Assembly: GCA_964651755.1 (NCBI GenBank)
Contig: CAZYZD010000001.1
Coordinates: forward strand, 4,874 to 68,873
From: QNZT01 sp964651755
Lineage (GTDB): Bacteria > Campylobacterota > Campylobacteria > Campylobacterales > QNZT01
Length of the DNA stretch: 64,000 nucleotides
Direction of reading: 5' to 3'
Shown here piece after piece: positions 17,122 to 26,934 of this stretch. Under the pieces are notes generated by a model, which made no database searches, was not told the DNA's origin, and saw nothing but the letters and a program-made list of their open reading frames with translations. Each line of letters begins with the position of its first letter. Within the stretch, counting starts at the first letter, position 1. The position numbers were made by a program, and so were the translations under genes.

Positions 17122-19023
17122 ATGTGCGGGATAGCCGGTTTTATCGATTTCAATAAACGACTAAATAAAAAATTACTGGTCGATATGACTGATGTATTGT
17201 ATCATCGGGGACCCGATGACAGCGGCTATCAATTCATACCTTCATCAACAACACATATAGGACTGGGGCATAGACGACTCTCTATCCTTGATCTTTCCAA
17301 ACATGGTCATCAACCGATGCAATTTCAAGATATCTCTCTTGTTTATAATGGAGAAATCTACAATTTTCAAGAAATCCGACAAGAATTGCAAGAGCATAAT
17401 TATACTTTTACTTCACATTCAGATACAGAAGTCATTCTTAAGGCATATCATAAATGGGGATTACAAGCGATTCATAAATTTAACGGTATGTTCAGTATCG
17501 CTATTTATGACAAACTAAATGAGAAATTTTTTCTGATTAGAGATCGAGCCGGGGTTAAACCTCTCTATTATTATAAAAAAGACAATACACTACTCTATAG
17601 TAGTGAATTAAAAAGTTTTCACCAATATCCATCTATGGATAAAAAACTCAATACCGATGCCCTGCAGCTATTTTTACAATACCAGTATATCCCCGAACCT
17701 CATTCTATTTTTACGAATGTACATAAAGTCCGGGCAGGTCACTATCTTGAAATCAACTTAAAGACGAAAGCACTCAGGGAACAAAAATACTGGGATGTAA
17801 TCGAACACTACAACAAACCCAAACTTGATATTTCAGAAAGTGAAGCAGTAGAAGAGACAGAAAAACTCTTAACTGATGCATTTGCTTATAGAATGGTTTC
17901 AGATGTACCTGTCGGCATTTTTCTGAGTGGAGGATATGACAGTTCAATCGTAACCGCACTCCTGCAAAAAAACAGTACTGACCGATTAAAAACATATACA
18001 ATTGGATTTCATGAAAAAGGATTTGACGAAGCACCTTATGCCGCCAAAGTTGCAGAGTATCTTGGATGTGACCACACAGAATATTACTGTACTCAACAAG
18101 ATGCAGTAGAGATTATCCCCAAACTTGCTGAAATTTACGACGAACCTTTCAGTGACAGTTCTGCTATTCCAACTGTTCTTGTAAGCCAGCTTGCCCGAAA
18201 AGATGTTACTGTCTCTTTAAGTGCAGATGGTGGTGATGAAATTTTTGCCGGTTACGATACTTATACCCGAACTTTACAATATTTTAACTTTTTTAAAAAA
18301 TTTCCTCTATCGGCACGAAAACCGTTAGCCGGATTAATGGATCTTGTAAATCCTGATTATATTCCTCTGTTTAGCAAAACTTATAACCATAAAACACGCT
18401 ATGAAAAAGTCAAAGAGATTTTGCGCTCTGCACACTGTGTGGAGGCAATGAATCTTACAGGTATGTATTTTACCGCTTCTGAAGCATCAGAACTGCTTCA
18501 CCAAAACAGTATGGCAATCTCTACAAATTTTGACAACTATCCTCTGCTCAACAGCTATAATGACGATATCAACCAAATGTTGGCAATCGACTATACTACA
18601 TACATGAGAGATGATATTCTTACCAAAATTGACAGAGCCACTATGAGTGTTTCACTCGAAGGACGTGAACCTTTACTAGATTACAGGATTATCGAATTTG
18701 TAGCCCAGCTGCCATCCCATTTTAAATACAAAAACGGAAACAAAAAATATCTTCTAAAAGAGATTGCCCACCGACATTTGCCAAAAGAGCTTATGGACAG
18801 ACCCAAAATGGGATTTGGCGTACCCATATTTGAATGGTTCAGAGATGAACTCAAAACCTATTTTACAATCTATCTGGAAAGAACACGCCTTGAAAAAGAG
18901 GGAATCTTCAATGTAGACAAAGTACTGCAACTCAAAAAAAGTTATATGGAAGGGAAGGCAGAAAATATTGAAAAGCTCTGGTCTATTTTAATGTTTGAAA
19001 TGTGGTACGAAAGATGGATGTAA
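17122..19023 (+). CDS. asnB: asparagine synthetase (glutamine-hydrolysing)
   Basis: A complete 633-residue AsnB. It begins MCGIAGFID, so Cys2 is available as the glutaminase nucleophile after Met removal. The glutaminase domain continues with HRGPDDSG, GHRRLSILDLS and YNGEIYN, and the synthetase domain has the ATP loop FLSGGYDSSIVTALL (about residue 268) and the SADGGDEIFAGYD motif. It moves ammonia from glutamine through a channel to an activated carboxylate. In this locus the acceptor may be aspartate or a sugar acid of the polysaccharide. It is ten bases after the methyltransferase and is followed by a hairpin terminator. Confidence 0.94.
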   Translation: MCGIAGFIDFNKRLNKKLLVDMTDVLYHRGPDDSGYQFIPSSTTHIGLGHRRLSILDLSKHGHQPMQFQDISLVYNGEIYNFQEIRQELQEHNYTFTSHSDTEVILKAYHKWGLQAIHKFNGMFSIAIYDKLNEKFFLIRDRAGVKPLYYYKKDNTLLYSSELKSFHQYPSMDKKLNTDALQLFLQYQYIPEPHSIFTNVHKVRAGHYLEINLKTKALREQKYWDVIEHYNKPKLDISESEAVEETEKLLTDAFAYRMVSDVPVGIFLSGGYDSSIVTALLQKNSTDRLKTYTIGFHEKGFDEAPYAAKVAEYLGCDHTEYYCTQQDAVEIIPKLAEIYDEPFSDSSAIPTVLVSQLARKDVTVSLSADGGDEIFAGYDTYTRTLQYFNFFKKFPLSARKPLAGLMDLVNPDYIPLFSKTYNHKTRYEKVKEILRSAHCVEAMNLTGMYFTASEASELLHQNSMAISTNFDNYPLLNSYNDDINQMLAIDYTTYMRDDILTKIDRATMSVSLEGREPLLDYRIIEFVAQLPSHFKYKNGNKKYLLKEIAHRHLPKELMDRPKMGFGVPIFEWFRDELKTYFTIYLERTRLEKEGIFNVDKVLQLKKSYMEGKAENIEKLWSILMFEMWYERWM

Positions 19024-19050
19024 GAGAACCTTTAAAAAAAGGCTCTCTTT
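19023..19050 (+). terminator. hairpin terminator after asnB
   Basis: An inverted repeat AGAGAACCTT / AAGGCTCTCT with one mismatch around an A-rich loop begins at the asnB stop and ends in a short T-run. It lies between asnB and the convergent gene at 19057 and could serve both strands, because the loop side also gives T-rich RNA on the minus strand. Confidence 0.6.
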
Positions 19051-19056
19051 AAAATA

Positions 19057-20232
19057 TTAATTTGGTGAAAGTGTAATATTATCTAAAAAACCACCGGTAG
19101 TAAATATCTCTATAACTGTATTGATATTATTTTCTGGTTCAAGTTTATGCAGTTCTGCTTCAAGATCAACACGAAAATGTTCCCAAAGATAAACATCAGT
19201 ATAGCCATAACCACGCACAAGCTCAATAGGAGAAGGATAAACCAGATGTACATTTCCTGATCCGTAATCATAACGCATCGGACCTGCTCCCTGATGGTTA
19301 TACCATGAATCCCAGTACATCTTTCTTTCACCCTGCTCAGTGATAACACGCACTCCTATGACATAGTGAGGCATTTTTGTACCTACACCGCCTACATCTA
19401 CATCCAGAAATTTATTTGTTGTAGGATCAATAGCAAGATAATATTCAGCCTCATTATGCCAAACACCGTTTACTTTTTTCCACTTCGTAGGAAATTTGAT
19501 ACATCCACTGCTATGATAACCGGAAGCGATACGAGAAGGATGTTGATTCCCTTCTGCAACTATCCAGTTATTGATACCGTTTTCCGCATCTTCATATACA
19601 ATTGGTTCTGCAACAGGTTGATCACTCTGTACTTTAAAAAAATATGAAGCTTCACTATTAAATGAATTATTAAAAAATGCACGTGCTTCATAATCTCCTT
19701 CGGGAAGATTGTCAAGCGTAATTGTGCCATTTCTGATACCATCTGTCCATGCCCAGCTTACTACATTGTTCCAATCGTTAGATGAGCCTGCCGGATAAAT
19801 ACCTACCCAGTCTTCACCATCTCCCAGCATATGTTTGACAATTACACGTACTGTTTCATCCGGTGTATAAAGATCTTTTGAAGTTTTAATCGTAGTCACC
19901 GCATTGCCATTTTGTACACTGAAAGAGACTGCTGCTTCTGTATGAAACGAATTTTGATAAAAAACTCTTGCTTCATAATTTCCCTGAGGAAGTGCATCAA
20001 GTATCACCGTACCGCTTTTTACACCGCCGGTCCACGACCAGTTCACTACATTGTCCCAGTCATTTGAAGCACCGGAAGGATAAATACCTACCCAATCTTC
20101 ACTATCTCCCAGCATATTGTCAAATGTTACTACGATATCTTCATCAGACGTATAAACATCCTGGCTTACATTGATTGTCGCCGCGTGCAATGCAGATATA
20201 AATAACATGATTGATACCATCCACTTTAACAT
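19057..20232 (-). CDS. secreted protein with two SKICH-like WVGIY repeats and a lectin-like C-terminal domain
   Basis: A 391-residue exported protein with an N-terminal signal peptide (cleavage probably near residue 17, after LHA). Two clear tandem repeats follow (about residues 19-106 and 113-202). Each has the core LGDxEDWVGIYPxGxSNDW, then NVVxWxWT, a GT strand, LPxGxYEARxF and NSFxxEA. The DWVGIY core resembles SKICH-type immunoglobulin-like beta sandwiches. The C-terminal half (about residues 210-391) is rich in Trp, Tyr and Gly, starting with YEDAENGINNW and ending in an FDNITL-like strand, as in concanavalin-like carbohydrate-binding modules. No catalytic motif is seen. It may bind the exported polysaccharide; this is inferred from its position. 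Confidence 0.8.
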   Translation of the reverse strand: MLKWMVSIMLFISALHAATINVSQDVYTSDEDIVVTFDNMLGDSEDWVGIYPSGASNDWDNVVNWSWTGGVKSGTVILDALPQGNYEARVFYQNSFHTEAAVSFSVQNGNAVTTIKTSKDLYTPDETVRVIVKHMLGDGEDWVGIYPAGSSNDWNNVVSWAWTDGIRNGTITLDNLPEGDYEARAFFNNSFNSEASYFFKVQSDQPVAEPIVYEDAENGINNWIVAEGNQHPSRIASGYHSSGCIKFPTKWKKVNGVWHNEAEYYLAIDPTTNKFLDVDVGGVGTKMPHYVIGVRVITEQGERKMYWDSWYNHQGAGPMRYDYGSGNVHLVYPSPIELVRGYGYTDVYLWEHFRVDLEAELHKLEPENNINTVIEIFTTGGFLDNITLSPN

Positions 20233-20404
20233 ATCACTACTTCTCCCACCTTCTTTTAATAAAATAATTTTATAGTATCATATCGATAAATATTTTGTCA
20301 ATTATTATTAATTTTGTCTTTTAAACTATACCTTTTTCAAAAGTATTTTATTACCAGAAAAGAGCTACAATAAAACACTACAGCACAGCGCAAGAGGTTC
20401 TTTT

Positions 20405-21685
20405 ATGAAGCAAACCCGTTCAATCAGCACAAAAAAGAGATTACTTCACAATTTCTTTTCTCTGTCGGTACTGCAAATTATCAACAATATTATTCCATTA
20501 CTGGTTTTTCCTTATCTCATCAGAGTACTTGGTATAGAAAATTTTGGTATCCTTGCTTTTGTACTGGCAGTCACTGCCTATGGAATGATTTTGACAGATT
20601 ACGGGTTTGATCTTTCCGCTACAAAACTGGTATCCATTCACCGGGAGAACCAGGAAAAACTTAATGAAATTTTCAGTTCTGTTATTACTATTAAAATTTT
20701 TCTGGGAGTTATCTATTTTGTTACAATTATCCTGCTTGTTCTTTTTGTAGATAAATTTGCACAAAATAGTTTACTCTATTTTCTCGCATTCGGGCTGGTT
20801 CTAGGTGAGATACTTTTTCCTACATGGTTTTTTCAGGGTATGGAACAGATGCGGTTCATTACCATTATCAATGCAATAGCCAAAATCACATTTACACTGA
20901 TGATTTTTATATTTGTCAAAAATCCTTCAGATTTGTATATCGTCCCTATGTTAAATTCGATGGGTGCAGTATCGGCTGCTGTAAGTGCTCTATATGTGAC
21001 TAAAAAATATTTTCATATCTCTTTTCAACCCCAGAAGTACCAGACACTTTTATACTATCTCAAAGACGGATGGTACATTTTTACATCACGTATTGCTGTT
21101 GAACTATACATCACTTCCAATGTAATTATCCTGGGATTGCTTGCTTCAAATACAGTAGTAGGCTATTATTCTGTTGTAGAAAAAACGATCAACGCTATCG
21201 GAAGATTGCTGGATCCGATTACCAGAACAGTTTATCCCTATCTTGCAAAACTCTATCAGGATTCGGTTGTATTGTTTTACAAAAGAAATACCCAACTCTC
21301 ATTTTTGATTTTCATCCTGATGCTTCCTATGGCAATCATACTTTATATCTATGCAGAAGAGATTTTACATCTTGTTGCCGGTGACAGGGTTACAGATGAA
21401 ATGATACACCTTTTACGTATACTCTCATGTATTTTGCCTTTTTACCTTTATGGGAGTCAGTATACCAATATGCTTGTAACACTTAATGAAACCAAACTTC
21501 TTAACAAAATTGTTACCATAGCGGGAATCAGCAATATCATCATCGCACCGATTGCCATCTCTTTATACGGTGCAGTTGGTCTTGCCTGGACAAATGTACT
21601 TATTATGTACGGTATCTATACTTCAAAAGGTTATTTTACTCTCTATAAATTCAAAAAAAGAGATATGCAGCATTTACAAGTATAA
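20405..21685 (+). CDS. wzx: oligosaccharide flippase (Wzx family)
   Basis: Inner-membrane lipid-linked oligosaccharide flippase of the MATE/MOP superfamily, 426 residues with about 12 hydrophobic helices. The family opening FFSLSVLQIINNIIPLLVFPYLIRVLG is clear, and VGYYSVVEKTINAI and the C-terminal YTSKGYFTLYKFK fit. It would turn the undecaprenyl-linked repeat unit to the periplasm for the ligase/polymerase encoded next door on the other strand. A promoter lies in the 172 bases upstream (TACAAT box near 20366), with AGAGG before the ATG. Confidence 0.92.
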   Translation: MKQTRSISTKKRLLHNFFSLSVLQIINNIIPLLVFPYLIRVLGIENFGILAFVLAVTAYGMILTDYGFDLSATKLVSIHRENQEKLNEIFSSVITIKIFLGVIYFVTIILLVLFVDKFAQNSLLYFLAFGLVLGEILFPTWFFQGMEQMRFITIINAIAKITFTLMIFIFVKNPSDLYIVPMLNSMGAVSAAVSALYVTKKYFHISFQPQKYQTLLYYLKDGWYIFTSRIAVELYITSNVIILGLLASNTVVGYYSVVEKTINAIGRLLDPITRTVYPYLAKLYQDSVVLFYKRNTQLSFLIFILMLPMAIILYIYAEEILHLVAGDRVTDEMIHLLRILSCILPFYLYGSQYTNMLVTLNETKLLNKIVTIAGISNIIIAPIAISLYGAVGLAWTNVLIMYGIYTSKGYFTLYKFKKRDMQHLQV

Positions 21686-21690
21686 AAATC

Positions 21691-22932
21691 TCATAAAATC
21701 GTATTTTTTGCAACCTCTTTGTTTTCCCAAAAGAGTTCGGCAACAAAAGCAGCTATTACCAACATCATGAGATTAAGCTTGTCATAATAACTCACTCCTC
21801 CCATATCATAGACAAAAACAGCCAATACAAAAAAAATCAGCAAAAAACGAATAAACTGATCTTTCACGTACCAAGCCTTTACCAAAACAAAAAAATGTAT
21901 CGCATAGTAAAGTACCAATCCTGTCAATCCACAATCTGCCAGAAGTTCTGTAAAGTTGTTATGCGAATATACCCCCTGATAGGAACGAACAGTATCTACA
22001 CCTGTTCCAAACAAAGGATTTTCTTTAAAAGTCTGTAATGCAGTCGCTATGAATTCAAGCCGTTCTTCTGCACTATGCTCAACACTTTCACCGGATAAAG
22101 AAGCAAAGATATAACCTATCCTCTCTATCCCAAACTCAACTATCTGTGCCAGTTGCATCCATTTCTGATCATCAATAAAAAGCAGTGCCATAATCAAAAG
22201 TACAATACCACTCCAAATCATAAAAGCCCTCCTCTCTTTATCCCAGAATGAAACTATAATAAAGAAAAAAATAAGAGCAAAAGCGACAACCAACCCTGTA
22301 CGTGAAACTGTTATCAAAATCACATAATAGGAAAGTACAATATTGACGATACCCAGAAGCAAAAACAGCTTGTTTTTCGTAATCTGCATCCATAGAATTG
22401 TCACAAAAATAGTATAAAACATAAATGCAGAAGTAATATTCGGATTGATTGTCGTTCCCATAAACCGAATAGTTCCCTCAAAATAAGGCACAAATGAGAC
22501 TGGAAACAGACCGACTGCGATTAATACATTTACCAATGTACCGATAAAAAGTCCAAAAAAGAGTGCTGAAAACATACGATACTTTTTCAGAATATTGTAT
22601 ACCAGCAGCAAATTGATTGTAATTTTAACCATTCGACCAATCATTTCCGAGCTAATGGCATAATCAATCGACCAAAAGAGAGAAGCAGCACAATAGAGAA
22701 AAAAGAGAATATACCCCACAGTTACACTGTTGAAATAGAACTGTCTGTCACTATATAAAAATTCCAGAAAAAGAAAATATCCCACCATAACAACATTTGC
22801 CAAATTGCTGTAAATAACATTATCGGGTCTGGCAAATATAATCAATGAAGCAAAATAGAACATAATCACCACATACATACCAAGCAGCAAAAAATGCGGT
22901 AATTGTGTCGGGGAAGCTTTCATTTGTATCAT
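21691..22932 (-). CDS. O-antigen ligase / Wzy-type polymerase family membrane protein
   Basis: A 413-residue polytopic membrane protein with about 10-12 helices and the large periplasmic loop of the O-antigen ligase (Wzy_C) family. The loop carries the motif NPLFGTGVDTVRSY followed by YSHNNFTELLADCGLTGLVLYY, with the conserved His near the loop end. It either polymerises repeat units or attaches the glycan to lipid A core or a protein; sequence alone cannot separate the two. It converges with wzx (five bases between the stops) and is probably co-transcribed with no close partner. Confidence 0.88.
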   Translation of the reverse strand: MIQMKASPTQLPHFLLLGMYVVIMFYFASLIIFARPDNVIYSNLANVVMVGYFLFLEFLYSDRQFYFNSVTVGYILFFLYCAASLFWSIDYAISSEMIGRMVKITINLLLVYNILKKYRMFSALFFGLFIGTLVNVLIAVGLFPVSFVPYFEGTIRFMGTTINPNITSAFMFYTIFVTILWMQITKNKLFLLLGIVNIVLSYYVILITVSRTGLVVAFALIFFFIIVSFWDKERRAFMIWSGIVLLIMALLFIDDQKWMQLAQIVEFGIERIGYIFASLSGESVEHSAEERLEFIATALQTFKENPLFGTGVDTVRSYQGVYSHNNFTELLADCGLTGLVLYYAIHFFVLVKAWYVKDQFIRFLLIFFVLAVFVYDMGGVSYYDKLNLMMLVIAAFVAELFWENKEVAKNTIL

Positions 22933-22994
22933 GATGTTAAATAGATTCCATTATTTGTTTTAGTACTTTAACATCGCTTATTTTCAGAAAAAGT

Positions 22995-24455
22995 TTAACG
23001 TATAGCAGTATTGAATTTCAGAAGTTCCCTCCACCATGACTGCCGTACAAAATCAGAAAAACGGGTATTGTCATTATCTGCCCAGATATGGATGCTATCT
23101 ATCAAACCATCTTTATAGTATCCATACAATGTCTCCAGATACCACTTAAAATCCTCACCGTGTAACGGCTTATGTGCCAGTTTTGCACTATACGCCCACC
23201 CCTCTGTATAATGCGGACTAATAGAAGCAATAACAGATACATCAGGATTTAACCGTTTAATCTCCATAAACTTACTCAGCATATACCCTTCCTGCTTTCT
23301 TCTGCCCTCTTTTGTACTCAAATCAAACATTGGATAAGCAAGAGGCATCACATAATCCACTACATCTATAAGCGGCTTATATATTAATGAATCATTAAGA
23401 TGCCACTCGTCATAATCGATCCGCCAATGTGTACTGCTTCCTTTTGCCAAAGCGGTATTGTCCAAATTTTTACGATTATCATTGTAACGATTCCAAAGCA
23501 CTACACTGTTCCACAATCCTACCTTTGTATGTGGCAACAGTCTCTTGACACCAAGAATGGCTTCGAGTTTTTTTGCCATTGCATCTCTGACAATCTTTTT
23601 ACCATGATTACGCACTTTTTCGGTATTGAGAAACTTACTGACAAAAGCACCGTATGGAGAGTATTCTCTGATTACATACTCCAGTACAGAAGGTACATGC
23701 TCGATATCAAGCACTACTATCCCCTCTTTGGTATCTATTTTCCTGCAAGCTGCAGCACTCTTTAAATCATGAAGAACCAACATTTGAAGTTTTTTGATAT
23801 TTGGACGACTCAACACTCTTGATTTACTGTCATCCAGAAAGGGTACAGGTTCATAAAAATCATCCACCCAGTACATGGTACTGTTGGTCAAACCATATTG
23901 ACGCATCGTGCCGTCTTTGGTATGTCTGCGAAGATAGACTTCTTTGTCGCCTGCACCTCCCTCTATATCATCATATATTTTAAACTGATGAGATACCTGA
24001 CTAACAAAAGAACTCCCTTTTTGCGTCAAAGCTGAAAAACTTTCAGAAATTTGCTGTCCATTTTTCAGATAAAATATAATCCTATACCGATATGAAGTAC
24101 CTGACAAAAGATCTCTATCTGCAAAACCATTCCATCTATGCCCAATATCTTTTGCTTTTCGGTTAATAATCTTTTTCAAAGGTTTATTTTGACGAACTAT
24201 CTCAACATGATCGATACTGTAACCATTTTCATCCCACTCAATATAGAGAGTATGCATACCGCTGTATATATCAATATGAATTTTCCCCTTGATCGACTTT
24301 ATCAAGCTATCTTTTAGAGTATCCAGGGAAGTATCATTTTTATGTAGTTTTTGTATAACTTCTTCTAGTCTGTTTATCTGCATATTTGCCTCACAAACTC
24401 TCAAAAAAAGAAAGAATACAATAATACCGAACAACCATTTTTTTTCTCGTTTCAT
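22995..24455 (-). CDS. secreted protein with possible TIM-barrel glycoside hydrolase-like domain, unclassified
   Basis: A 486-residue protein with an N-terminal signal peptide or anchor (about residues 8-24). A fibronectin-like beta region (about residues 55-145) is followed by a larger domain with strand-end signatures typical of glycoside hydrolase barrels: IVVLDIEH (about 258), TKVGLWNSVVLWNR (about 325), THWRIDYDEWHL, YVMPLAYPMFD (about 385), VIASISPHY (about 422) and SIHIWADN (about 465). Acidic residues at IEH and DYDEW could be catalytic. I cannot place it in a named family. Neighbouring Wzc, Wzx and ligase genes suggest it trims or releases the exported polysaccharide. Confidence 0.75.
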   Translation of the reverse strand: MKREKKWLFGIIVFFLFLRVCEANMQINRLEEVIQKLHKNDTSLDTLKDSLIKSIKGKIHIDIYSGMHTLYIEWDENGYSIDHVEIVRQNKPLKKIINRKAKDIGHRWNGFADRDLLSGTSYRYRIIFYLKNGQQISESFSALTQKGSSFVSQVSHQFKIYDDIEGGAGDKEVYLRRHTKDGTMRQYGLTNSTMYWVDDFYEPVPFLDDSKSRVLSRPNIKKLQMLVLHDLKSAAACRKIDTKEGIVVLDIEHVPSVLEYVIREYSPYGAFVSKFLNTEKVRNHGKKIVRDAMAKKLEAILGVKRLLPHTKVGLWNSVVLWNRYNDNRKNLDNTALAKGSSTHWRIDYDEWHLNDSLIYKPLIDVVDYVMPLAYPMFDLSTKEGRRKQEGYMLSKFMEIKRLNPDVSVIASISPHYTEGWAYSAKLAHKPLHGEDFKWYLETLYGYYKDGLIDSIHIWADNDNTRFSDFVRQSWWRELLKFNTAIR

Positions 24456-24574
24456 AAAGTTATTTTAACATAGAACAAACTATTTTACAAAAGAGAACTT
24501 CTCTTATAATTTGTCTAAAAAAAAATTTTGCATAGCCGATACTGTTTCTATGAATTTATACAAGGAACAGAGCA

Positions 24575-26893
24575 ATGGACATGAACTATGAGGGAAATGT
24601 GATCAAGCTGGAAAAATTTCTGGCAGAACTATTTAAACATAAACTCTCCAATTTAATAATCATAACCTTATTTGTTCTGTTTGGTTATCTTTACTATAAG
24701 GTCACTACTCCTGTCTATATGTCCCGGGCAACAATTGAGATTAAAAATCCCCAGCCCACAAGAGACAATATGCTTTTTACGCTGGATACTACTACAAATC
24801 TGGAAACAGATAAAGACATTCTCAAATCCGATCGTCTTATTGAACGAACTATCAAAACACTGGGTGGTTTTGTCGACTATAATTATCATCAAACTTTAAA
24901 AACTGTAACACTTTATAAAAATACACCTTTTGTAGTAAAAAATTTTATCATATACAATCCAGAACTCTATGGAACAGAACTACTGATACATGATATAGGG
25001 GAGAACCATTACCGCCTTGAAGTAAAACACTCCTTTTTAAAAAAAAATCTCTCCAGACTTGGTTTCAAAAACAAAAAATATTCATTTGAAAATCAAGTAT
25101 ATACATACAACAAGCCTTTTGCAACAAAAGATATAGCACTTTTGATTATTAAGAAGAGAGATTTCCTCCATAAAAAATATGGTTTTATCATTCACAATAA
25201 ACTTGAAACAATTGCAAATGTAAAAAACCGACTAAATATTACACCTATGTCACCCCGCTCAAATATTCTTAAATTGACCTATAAAGATTATAATCCCATA
25301 CGTGCCAGAGATTTTCTTAATACACTCACCCAACACTTCCTACACTACAGTGTATCTGATCAGACAGAAACACAAAAAAGCAAACTTGCTTTTATCAATC
25401 AGCAGCTTGCTTTGGTAAAAAGTAAACTAATCCTTTCCGAAAATCAGCTGGAAAAATTTAAAGTCAGCCATAATATTGCAGATATCGAAACCCAGCGAAA
25501 CGAAATTATCAAAAAAATTGCCCAGATAGAAACAGAATATGAAGAGAGTAAAATAGAGTATCAAAGAGTCAATCTTCTCTACAGAGAGATTCATAAAAAC
25601 AATTATGCCGTTTTGGGAATCATTGGTAATCACTATCCAACTTTGGCAGATATGTTACAAACACTTGAAAATCTTACTGCCCAAAAAGAAGCCATGCTTG
25701 CAAACCTGACAGAACGACACCCGGATGTTATCAGTATCAGAAAAAATATTGCAGATTTACAAACAAATATCAAAAAACTGGTAAATGCTATTCGTAAAGA
25801 TATCAATAAAAAATATCACACACTTACCAAAAATCTCACAGAAGCAAAAAAATCTCTCAATGCCTTTCCTAGTCAGGAAAAAGAGTTTGCACGACTGAAA
25901 CGTATTTTCGATGTCAATGACAAAATGTATAACTATCTTTTGAAAAAACAATCCGAACTTTCCATTAAAGATAAAGCTTTAAATTCTAATAAAAAGATCC
26001 TTGACAAAGCCAAAATCGCACCTAAACCATTAAGTCCGAAACTTGGTGCAGCAATTGCTGTCAGCACACTTCTGGGACTTTTTACAATAGCTATTCTGAC
26101 ACTTTATCGCATCAAGAAAAATGTCATTGTAAAAAGTGCTGTTGATATCAGCGAAATATCTGATGTACCTATTTTTGGTCTTATTCCCTATGTAGAAAAC
26201 ACCCATCTCTACAACCGAGCCTATGTAATCGCCGATCCAAATTCACCGGCAAGTGAAGCTTTCAGGATCATACGTACCAACCTGGACTATATAGTCACAG
26301 ATGAAAAATCCAAAGTGATTCTGGTCACCTCCTCCGTACCAAACGAAGGCAAAACTGTTGTCTCATCCAATCTGGCAGCTGTTATAGGGATGGGAGAGAA
26401 AAAAACAATACTTGTTTCTCTTGATCTGCGCCGTCCCGAACTTCATCACAAATTTGGACTTCCAAACAATTTTGGGATGAGCGACGTCCTTTCAAACAGA
26501 AAAAAATTACATGATGTTATCTGGAGACATGAACATTTTCCAAATTTACATATTATTACTTCTGGAAGAATACCGCCAAATCCTGCCGAACTGGTCAACT
26601 CAAAACGGACTGCAGAAATCATAGATACACTCAAAAAAGAGTATGATTATGTCATTATAGATACGCCTCCAGTAAAATATGTCGCAGATGCTATATCTCT
26701 TTTTAAATATGCAGATATCAAACTTTTTGTATTAAAATCTGAATTTTCACAAAAAAAGCATGTCAAAGAGATTGAAGAACTGATTCACAAATATAAACTG
26801 AAACATTGTGGATTTATCCTCAACTCTGTCAAAGAGAAGTATCTGAACAAAGCCTATTTCGATAAAAAATATATCTTTTACGACTATCTTTAA
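24575..26893 (+). CDS. polysaccharide co-polymerase with tyrosine autokinase domain (Wzc-like)
   Basis: A 772-residue inner-membrane protein. It has an N-terminal Wzz domain with the first transmembrane helix at about residues 28-45, a long periplasmic coiled coil (about 230-460) and a second helix at about 485-505. The cytoplasmic BY-kinase has Walker A SVPNEGKTVVSS (about 585), Walker A' VSLDLRRPE (about 612) and Walker B YVIIDTPP (about 692). The C-terminal tail after residue 750 holds five tyrosines, the expected autophosphorylation cluster. It controls chain length and export of the polysaccharide. AAGGAAC precedes the ATG. Confidence 0.93.
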   Translation: MDMNYEGNVIKLEKFLAELFKHKLSNLIIITLFVLFGYLYYKVTTPVYMSRATIEIKNPQPTRDNMLFTLDTTTNLETDKDILKSDRLIERTIKTLGGFVDYNYHQTLKTVTLYKNTPFVVKNFIIYNPELYGTELLIHDIGENHYRLEVKHSFLKKNLSRLGFKNKKYSFENQVYTYNKPFATKDIALLIIKKRDFLHKKYGFIIHNKLETIANVKNRLNITPMSPRSNILKLTYKDYNPIRARDFLNTLTQHFLHYSVSDQTETQKSKLAFINQQLALVKSKLILSENQLEKFKVSHNIADIETQRNEIIKKIAQIETEYEESKIEYQRVNLLYREIHKNNYAVLGIIGNHYPTLADMLQTLENLTAQKEAMLANLTERHPDVISIRKNIADLQTNIKKLVNAIRKDINKKYHTLTKNLTEAKKSLNAFPSQEKEFARLKRIFDVNDKMYNYLLKKQSELSIKDKALNSNKKILDKAKIAPKPLSPKLGAAIAVSTLLGLFTIAILTLYRIKKNVIVKSAVDISEISDVPIFGLIPYVENTHLYNRAYVIADPNSPASEAFRIIRTNLDYIVTDEKSKVILVTSSVPNEGKTVVSSNLAAVIGMGEKKTILVSLDLRRPELHHKFGLPNNFGMSDVLSNRKKLHDVIWRHEHFPNLHIITSGRIPPNPAELVNSKRTAEIIDTLKKEYDYVIIDTPPVKYVADAISLFKYADIKLFVLKSEFSQKKHVKEIEELIHKYKLKHCGFILNSVKEKYLNKAYFDKKYIFYDYL

Positions 26894-26934
26894 TATGATA
26901 TATTTTGAAGTAAAGAGAGGATATTATCACCTTT

